From NCBI RefSeq assembly GCF_024868665.1, contig NC_079893.1:9653907-9717906 (forward strand): 64,000 nt of DNA, read 5' to 3'. Source of the DNA: Triplophysa rosa. Its lineage: Eukaryota > Chordata > Actinopteri > Cypriniformes > Nemacheilidae. Each line of letters opens with the position of its first letter. The stretch's first letter is position 1. Below the pieces are notes generated by a model. The model ran no database searches. It saw only the letters and a list, made by a program, of their open reading frames with translations, and was not told where the DNA came from. Below, piece after piece: positions 49,908-64,000 of this stretch. The position numbers and the translations under genes are program-made.

Positions 49908-52900
49908 GTGAGCAGTTGGTTGCAATTCGCTAGATGCCGCTATATTTCATACACTGGACCTTCGAGGGACAAGAAGTTCTCAAATAAAAAGGTGGCACAA
50001 TTTATAAAAAAGCATAACAAGAGGTTATAGCTTAGATGATAGGATGATTGTGTGATTAAAATCTAATGGTAAATGTATCTTTCTTTTTTAGAAGCACAGA
50101 TTCACTTTCTCTGCGAAGCCGTTGATCCTTGTACACCTGAAGATGTTTTGGTTGATGTACACATGTGTGGCAAAGCTAATCCTCCATGTACAACAGAAAT
50201 GAGAAATTCCAGCTGTCAGGAAAGACCTCCAGGCTGGTATCTGTGTAAAACTGAGATGGACGGTCATATTCTCCACAATAACGCCTAAGTATCACGTGAG
50301 CTGTGTGGGGGGGTGTGTACAGGTTTATCTATTACTGTAGTAACAACCCACTCGATGGAAATTGAATATTAAACATACTAAACACTGCATATTTGAAAAT
50401 TTATTCACGCGAAACGGTTCCTGTGAGGGTTAAGGGATGAAATGTACAGTACAGTAAAAAGTCATTATGTCTTTAAACTGTGATCATGCATTCCTCCTTT
50501 GTGTATATATGCTGTACATTTTTTGTCCTGAATGCACAAGCAGGAGAACATGTGATGGTGGTGCTAACACTAAAGGCAGACAATCACTCAGAATGGAACA
50601 TTACTTTGTTTATTAACCACACTGACCTGTACACTGGACCTCAGAACCCCCAGAGATTTTTCTACTGCTACCTCCCTCCAAACAGAAGCAAATGTCCTGA
50701 TATGAACACAAAAGAAACAGTCCTGCGAGAACGGTCGTCTCCACTTTAAAAACCACTACTTCTGCAAAACCAGTCACCTCTTCAGTCAAAAAAGAAATGA
50801 GTTCACTCAAAAGCTAAACTGCCAGTTGCCCAGCAGCGGATACCTCTTTCACTACCCGGAAAACAATCTCTTTCACTACCCGGAAAACAATCAGACAGCA
50901 AGATCTGCTGCATTTCCAAGGACACCGGTGAGAACCCGTAAGGATCCTCTTGAAACTTCTGTTTTTTATCTCTCCATCTTCTCATGACGTACAATGAATA
51001 TCTAATGAGCTTCACCATACTTTTCAAGGTCAACTAACAAATAGATGGTGCAAGTGTGATGCATGATGTGTTCTAACATCATAGTTTGGCTTCAAGAAAC
51101 AGTTTCTTTTCACATTCAGAAAAATTTACAGGAAAAACAGGAAACAATGTCATTTTACGGGATTTTTTTTTTTTTATTGTATATTTCTGGCGCCCAGCTT
51201 TTTGAAATACGGTCAAAACTAACAAATAGATGGTGCAAGTGTGATGCATGATGTGTTCTAACATCATAGTTTGGCTTCAGGAACCAGTTTCTTTTTACGT
51301 ACACTGTAAAAAATAAATTTGCAGAATTTTACTGTTATATTTACAGATTTTTCATGTATTTTTGAAATACGATCAAAACCCGTCAAATTACAGAAAAATG
51401 TACAGGAAAAACAGGAAACCATATCTTTTTACGGAATTTTTTTTATTTTTACTGTATATTTCTGGCGCCTCAGGTGCTGAAAAATTTCCGGGTTTTTTAA
51501 TGGGATTTTTGGTTAACAATACAGTCAAAACTGTCAAATTACAGAAATACTGCAAATTTACAAGATAGACAAAACCATGTAATTTACAGGAAAAAAAGAT
51601 ATATTTTATGGAATCACCCCAGCTGCCAGAAATTTGTATTTTTTATAAATAAGCCAGTGTTGTATTTCTCTGTCAGCGCTGCACTTTTAACATTTCCCAA
51701 AAAATATTGAATTTTTCGTTTCAGGACAAAGGTACAGACAGCAGATATGTGATGTGAGATTTTAACATCTTGTTTGTAAAACAATGACAAGTAGGATGGA
51801 GGCTTCTGAAAAATGTTCTAAAAGGGAAGCTTATGTAAACCTGAAACACATCCCAATATTTTATTAAAAAACAGATATGAGAAACATTTTTCCTCTCTCT
51901 TTATGAAAAAATTGAAATGTATTACTTTTTGGGGGGGTGGTTGGAGGGGCTGCACCATGCATTATTAAATTCTGTAGACAAAGCAATAATCCTGAACATT
52001 ATTACAAATTCTGGTATAGGTTTGTCATGAGAAAATCTTCTGCCCAGCATTCTGCTACTTACTCGTCCGCCTTCCGTCCTCATAAATTTCCTCTGAAGGA
52101 GAGTTGAGACTGTCTTTTATCCTGTCTATTGATTCAGCCATGGAAGGAGAAAGCAGGTCCTTGTAATTCAACCTAACCTTTGATAAATATATTATAGCAA
52201 TACATCAACTCAGTCTGCTCAGACTTATCCAAAACCACAAATCCTGTCAGACAGGGTCATTTCAGTTATTGTAAGTATAAAATGAACTAGCCGCTTTTAA
52301 AAACAATTGAATAGTGTACAATTTTATTTAACATTGTAATTTTTTATGGTGTATTTTATATATCATTGAAAATTATATTTATAGTCTGTTATATTTTGTC
52401 TCTCTATTAATTTCTCCTGTTGGTCTTAGAAAGCTGGTGGTCTGTGACCACCGGTGCATCATTCTGTTTCTGACTCTGTGCCCCTAACAAGTGCTGGCTG
52501 CCTAGTCAAGAACAGGCTTGTTTACCATAGTGAGTAAAATAAACCTTTTATTGTAAATAAAGGCCCTTGAAGCGAACAAAAAGTGATTTTAAATTTGTAA
52601 TCCATAAATATTGTTACTGAGAATGCATCAAACATTGCTTGAATTCATCATTATTTCTCTCATTGTGGCCTTTTTTTAGGAAAGTCTCATTTGTTGACGG
52701 TTTCAGCCAGGGACTATCAGCTCAAAGAGCTCAGCGAGCAAAGAGGAAATTGTGAGTGACACTAACAAGTTTAGTTCTGTTCTCGTGCTGATGTCTTTAC
52801 TTTCTCTTGACTTTAAGTGACGAGAAGCGCACCTGATGCCTTTGTCACAGTATGCAGTGTGGATGGTAAGCAAATGTATATGTGATCGCTTTTTTAAGAC

Positions 52901-54980
52901 AATTGTTTTTTTAAGACAATTGTTTTTCTTTTTGTGTAAAGTTACAGTATTATGCCACAGAAACGTATTTTAGTCATACATTTTGAATAAAAGTGTCAGC
53001 CACATGCACAAATGTATACAAAAAAGCACTGTGCTGATACCATGTTACATTTATTCTCATCCTGTGTTTGATTTTTGTCTTGTTTTAGAATTGTCGCATA
53101 GCTATGAGATCACAGGTAATAATAATAGACAACATTCTTATTAAAAACACATCATTGCCAAATTGTAACCTTTGGTGAATAAAAACACATCTTACACAAC
53201 TGAATAATGATAGTAAAAATCCAAGTTTAAATGAAAGCTATAAGCTAAAGATGATCTATGTGCATGTGTGTATCTGTTTCCAGAGAATTCATTAGATGAA
53301 GATGGTGATGATGGTGAGGAAGAGGAGAATCCGAACACAAAGCAAGGTAAATAGCTCCAGGGTGTGTGTTTTGGCTTTGCAAAAATAAAAATAAATAATA
53401 AGAATGAACAAGATTTTCACTTCACAATAATTAATTAGTTTGGATAATATAGCCTCTGGGTTTAAAAGCCAAAAACACCCAAGCATGGAGGGTCTTATGT
53501 GTTTGGAATATTAAACACAGCATTTGTAAGCTTTAAACATGCTGTGAAGTGAAAAGAAGATTATGACTTTAAAAAGATGCCCACATTGATTTCTTGATTC
53601 GACGGTTGATGCGAGTCTGATGATGGTAGATTCTTAATATTTTGCAGCAGGGCTGGTTCCTATCTAGTGTAACCTGGATTAGAATGTTGCAAACTATGCC
53701 ACATTGATGATGACACAAGCTAAAGTTTTCATCTTTGATGGAAACCAATTGAACCAATTCATGTTGCCATGGCTGTTGTGTATTGTCTTAATAATACTGT
53801 TCTCATCACAGACTTTATAGAATCACAGGGACACTGACAAACATAAGGGATTGTTCTCCTAAAAATGAAAATTTACCCTCGTGAAATTTTAAAAATGTAT
53901 TTTTTTCTGTGGAATACAAGAGGAAAAATCTTTAAGGGAATTGATGCTGCTTTCCATACCATGACAGTGCACACATGTTATATATACAGTATATACATTT
54001 TTTCTTTTAATATTGCATATTTTTGTTTACATTATCAATGATTATACGATGATCGACTATTGCTTACATTGTAAAAAAATCCAGTATAATAACTGTAATT
54101 TTACGGCAGCTATTGGTCACCAGAAAAATGCAGTAAAATCATTTTATTGGTAAAGTAAAACTTTTTATATCCGACTTGTAAATTGTTAGTTTATTTCTGT
54201 AATTTTTTATTTCTGTGACTAAAATCATTTAAATGCTGTAAAATACAACAGGAAAATTCCATAACATTACAGTTTTTTTGTGTGAAACATAAAATTTACC
54301 AAATATTAAATGGCTACAGTTAAAGTGATGACCGTATCATTTCAAACCTGTACGACTTTTCTCTGCAGAACACAAAAGAAGATATTTTGAAAAATGTTGT
54401 TAAAAGGCCCCCCATTCACTTGCATTGATTTTGTGTCTATACAATAGAAGTGAATGGTACCAACTTTCTTCAAAATATCTTCTTTTGTGTTCTGCAGTAG
54501 AAAGTCATCAAGGTTTTAAACGACAAGAGGGTGAGTAATGATGACAGCTTTTTCATTTTTGGATGAACTATCACTTTAATACATTGAATGTTTGTATCAG
54601 ATAAGCATTTTGTCTTTTTTGTTTTGTTTTCTATTCGTCTTTTTATTTTATTATTTATGTAATATTTATCTCTAAATTGTAAACAAAATGTTAATATGGG
54701 GTTACAATGAATTGTATATTAACATTTATTGTATATTTATATTGAAAGTCCCCAATATAAATATTTAGTTTGATCTCCAGACTCAGGAGTCCTGAGGTTG
54801 ACAGGCAATACGCAGTTGCTTTATTTTTATAATGTTCCAGGTCCTTTTTTGTACTCTGTTCACGGAAAGTGCTTCCTGCATCTCACGCCCTTCATTTGTT
54901 TTTGTTTTCCATTTCCAGCTCACCTGCATCGCCGTAGCAATCCGTCTTGCTCATGTCATGAAACAGATGGAGAGCATTAA
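49844..54980 (+). CDS. Fast-evolving secreted/type I membrane-like gene at the TMEM156 position
   Basis: Proposed exons: 49844-49907, 50092-50244, 50541-50937, 52680-52751, 52818-52865, 53089-53115, 53284-53346, 54919-54980 (TAA). Every proposed junction is phase 1. The start encodes a signal peptide (MTRAGAIELSILVFLIFIQ). The ectodomain is Cys-rich with NSS, NIT and NHT glycosylation sites. The small 3' exons encode a soluble tail with an acidic run (EDGDDGEEEE) and a Cys/His-rich end. Problems: the third exon has a one-base frameshift, and no transmembrane exon was found between 50938 and 52679. TMEM156 lies between KLHL5 and FAM114A1 in the opposite orientation in tetrapods, as here, so orthology is a positional inference. 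It could instead be a decaying gene. The 5' and 3' halves could also be separate. Confidence 0.5.
50092..50244 (+). CDS. Cys-rich ectodomain exon 2
   Basis: TTTTTTAG acceptor. Encodes AQIHFLCEAVDPCTPEDVLV, HMCGKANPPCTTEMRNSSC and ERPPGWYL. Donor CTGT/GTAAAA was chosen for phase 1; a weaker alternative, GACG/GTCATA at 50258, has the same phase. Read through, the frame meets TAA at 50286. Confidence 0.55.
50541..50937 (+). pseudogene. Ectodomain exon 3, frameshifted by one base
   Basis: The first part reads GEHVMVVLTLKADNHSEWNI.. to RSKCPDMNTK. After an A run at 50710-50713 the coding-like frame moves by one (CENGRLHFKNHYFCKT.. to PRTPVRT), ending at ACCC/GTAAGG, again phase 1. The uncorrected frame stops at TAA 50747-50749. 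A perfect 24-bp tandem duplication is at 50844-50891. Confidence 0.5.
50938..52679. other. Intron or broken region lacking the expected transmembrane exon
   Basis: Contains the 80-bp direct repeat (51032 and 51217), ACTGTAAAAA-type MITE sequence to about 51600, and AT-rich DNA. A block at 52437-52531 has a TTAG acceptor and a GTGAGT donor but stops in each frame. Confidence 0.45.
51032..51297. repeat. 80-bp direct repeat, two copies 185 bp apart
   Basis: Copies at 51032-51112 and 51217-51297 share AACTAACAAATAGATGGTGC and CTAACATCATAGTTTGGCTT with a few changes. The spacer carries ACAGGAAAAACAGGAAAC, which also recurs at about 51400. Confidence 0.85.
52680..52751 (+). CDS. Tail exon 4
   Basis: TTTTTTTAG acceptor, AAATT/GTGAGT donor, phase 1 both sides. 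Reads GKSHLLTVSARDYQLKELSE then QRGN. Confidence 0.5.
52818..52865 (+). CDS. Tail exon 5
   Basis: Acceptor CTTTAAG, donor GATG/GTAAGC. Reads LTRSAPDAFVTVCSVD. Phase 1. Confidence 0.5.
53089..53115 (+). CDS. Tail exon 6 (27-nt microexon)
   Basis: Acceptor TGTTTTAG, donor CACAG/GTAATA. Reads ELSHSYEIT, with a tyrosine context (SYEIT) suggestive of a cytoplasmic signalling motif. Confidence 0.45.
53284..53346 (+). CDS. Tail exon 7 (acidic)
   Basis: Acceptor GTTTCCAG, donor GCAAG/GTAAAT. Reads ENSLDEDGDDGEEEENPNTK then Q. Confidence 0.55.
54318..54580. repeat. MITE of the TAGTTCACC family
   Basis: GAAGATATTTTGAAAAATGT and AACTTTCTTCAAAATATC arms around CCCCCATTCACTTGCATTG; right end GATGAACTATCACTTTAA; left end decayed. 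Confidence 0.7.
54919..54980 (+). CDS. Final tail exon 8
   Basis: TTTCCAG acceptor. Reads AHLHRRSNPSCSCHETDGEH and TAA. It is phase-matched to exon 7. Candidate AATAAA signals lie at 55718 and 55818. Confidence 0.5.
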
Positions 54981-56135
54981 CCCTTCAACACAGAGAGAAA
55001 CTTTACAAAAAGAGAAATTTATTACTGCATGAATTTGCTAATGCAACTTACAACAACATCGTGTTAATATACAAGGTCACAATCGTTCTATACTCATACA
55101 CAAAACCTTATATACACCACCGATCTTCAGTTCTTCAGTAATGAGACATTTCCGTTTTATTTTGACTTCATGATGTGTAAGACACCTTTTAGATACAGAA
55201 AAAACACATTTGCATATAACGACATCTGGCAAAGGACGTGTTATCAGATCACATCAAGTAAATTGAATTTCACACGCAGATAAAAGCTTAATTTAGTGGC
55301 TAATTTTGGAATCCATCTAAAAAACTGTAGTGTGTGTATATCTCTAAAAGCCATTTAGCAAGCAGTATGGCTACACTAATGTGAATTTCTAATTATACGA
55401 CACCATTCTAATGCTTGCGGGTAAGATTTACTCTCATAAAGCACTTTTCACCTTGAAAAACAATATACCGCCTGAATGCTTACAAATCACAGAGAGTCAA
55501 ACAATGATGACGGATGGTGTCAAACAGGACGATTTACTATTTTAATAACTAAAGAGATTTAATGATATGGATAAATTGTTAAGCGTGTTTTCACTACATG
55601 TATGTACTTTAGTTGAAAGATCCTAAAAAACATTACAATTATATTTTCAACTGTCATGCTGTTTTCTGTCAAATGTGTCCAATGTAAACTAAAATGTAAA
55701 TCTTCATTAAAAATATAAATAAATGAATGACAAACACACATCACTGAGCACTTTTGGTCTTTTTAATACTTCATATTATTAATATGACATATTATGTTCC
55801 TTGTTCATTTTATTCCAAATAAACCCGATAATGATATCAAAAGTGACTTCATTTAGAATCGTGACAGTTAAACGTCCAGATCTGATGCGACAACACAAGA
55901 GGCGATTAATAAATCTTCATTTTTTTGTAAGGTAACTTAAAAAAATAACGGATGTGTCGAGAGAAATATCAGACAAGCAGCATCCTAAAAAAGTTAGGAG
56001 TTTCAATCTCTAAATTATCTTTATATAAGAGTCTATAAATAGACTAGAATTGCACTTTTTGGTTTAAGCTCTCATACCGAAGCAGTACAGTACACACACA
56101 TACAAACACACACGGACACGTACAGAACGAGGACA

Positions 56136-63339
<7,204 letters not shown>

Positions 63340-64000
63340 GGTGCTCTGATAAAAAAAAAGTAGATAAATAAACAATGTTTATTGATGTCCTGCATAATCA
63401 GTTGGCCATGATGGACTCTGATTGGCTGTCAAAAAAAAAACTGCAGACTAAACACAGGGCCAACTGAGCTCTGACTACGGTTTGCAAAACAAGTGGCAAT
63501 TGATCAATGACAGTCAAAAACAACAGAAAAATGGCTGTGCTCTACAGTCACATTGTAAAATATGATGCTTATAGACTCATTTCTCAAACATGCCGAAATA
63601 AATTGGCTTGTGGTTGCACATACAGAACATATCGGGTATGTTCTAGGAGACAGAATTCTTGTTCAACCTAAAAATCCTTTGTGAAGTGAATGTTTGATTT
63701 ATAGATGTACACAATATAATTCCTTAAATAATGTCGAACTAATTCTAAATGCATTCAGTATATAAATACTTTATAGTTCTGCCAAAGGAACGCTTCTGAA
63801 TTATGATCATGAGTTTGCATTCTTTTTTTTTTTTTTGACACAGGAATGTCAAGCTCTTTTTGTTTCCAGTCTTCCACTAGAGCAAAATTCAATAGTTTAG
63901 TACAATGAAGACCCTGTGATTTCTAACATCAGTGAATACACTATCCCTTGTACAGCGTTTATGAATAGAAAAGACATTCTCACACACACACGCACGCACG

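Noticed and set aside
51063..51251. Hydrophobic FFFLLYIS stretch as the missing transmembrane exon
   Set aside because: It is the translation of a T-rich MITE repeated at about 51400 and has no suitable splice borders.
52437..52531. Extra exon of the plus-strand gene with TTAG acceptor and GTGAGT donor
   Set aside because: Stops occur in every frame, and in the reading frame that enters in phase 1 the exit is phase 2, incompatible with the next exon.

Overview
This is vertebrate nuclear DNA, almost certainly from a cyprinid or other cypriniform fish. Protein-coding exons are short and separated by AT-rich introns packed with fish-type DNA transposons: hAT elements with 8-bp target duplications, MITEs that begin with variants of a TTAAAG-TAGTTCACC motif, Tc1 relics and tRNA-derived SINEs. 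There are also long CA/TG, GA and CT microsatellites. I see no operons, bacterial signals or CRISPR arrays.

Three genes can be supported, plus one small candidate. (1) klhl5 lies on the minus strand from about 33.8 kb down to the left edge. Ten coding exons splice in frame to 738 codons encoding the variable N-terminus, BTB, BACK and six kelch repeats; only the short last exon is off the left edge. (2) fam114a1 lies on the minus strand from 63.3 to 56.1 kb. Twelve coding exons give a complete 570-residue protein. (3) Between them, on the plus strand (49.8 to 55.0 kb), is a poorly conserved spliced gene. It has a signal peptide, a Cys-rich N-glycosylated ectodomain, and a short acidic tail built from small exons joined by phase-1 introns. 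Its position and orientation match TMEM156 in tetrapods, but homology is not visible by eye. One exon needs a single-base frameshift correction and no transmembrane exon was found. (4) A possible 43- to 52-residue gene is nested in the klhl5 intron at 11.8 to 13.6 kb on the minus strand.

Layout: 0 to 7.1 kb, the kelch exons with DNA transposons between them. 7.1 to 14.2 kb, a large intron with a Tc1 relic, a SINE, CA repeats and the nested small gene. 14.2 to 21.0 kb, the BACK and BTB exons and a 1.1-kb hAT element. 21.0 to 33.3 kb, the large first intron, with a transposon carrying a spliced first coding exon and a hAT nested in a hAT. 33.3 to 33.8 kb, klhl5 exon 1. 33.8 to 49.8 kb, a gene-poor region with more hAT elements and local duplications. 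49.8 to 55.0 kb, the TMEM156-position gene. 55.0 to 63.4 kb, fam114a1.

klhl5 encodes a predicted CUL3 ubiquitin-ligase adaptor and fam114a1 a Golgi/Rab2-associated protein. Their adjacency reflects conserved vertebrate synteny (FAM114A1, TMEM156, KLHL5) rather than a shared pathway. The most unusual material is the fast-evolving middle gene, the small nested gene with a possible transposon-derived first exon, and the nested transposons whose order of insertion can be read from intact target duplications.
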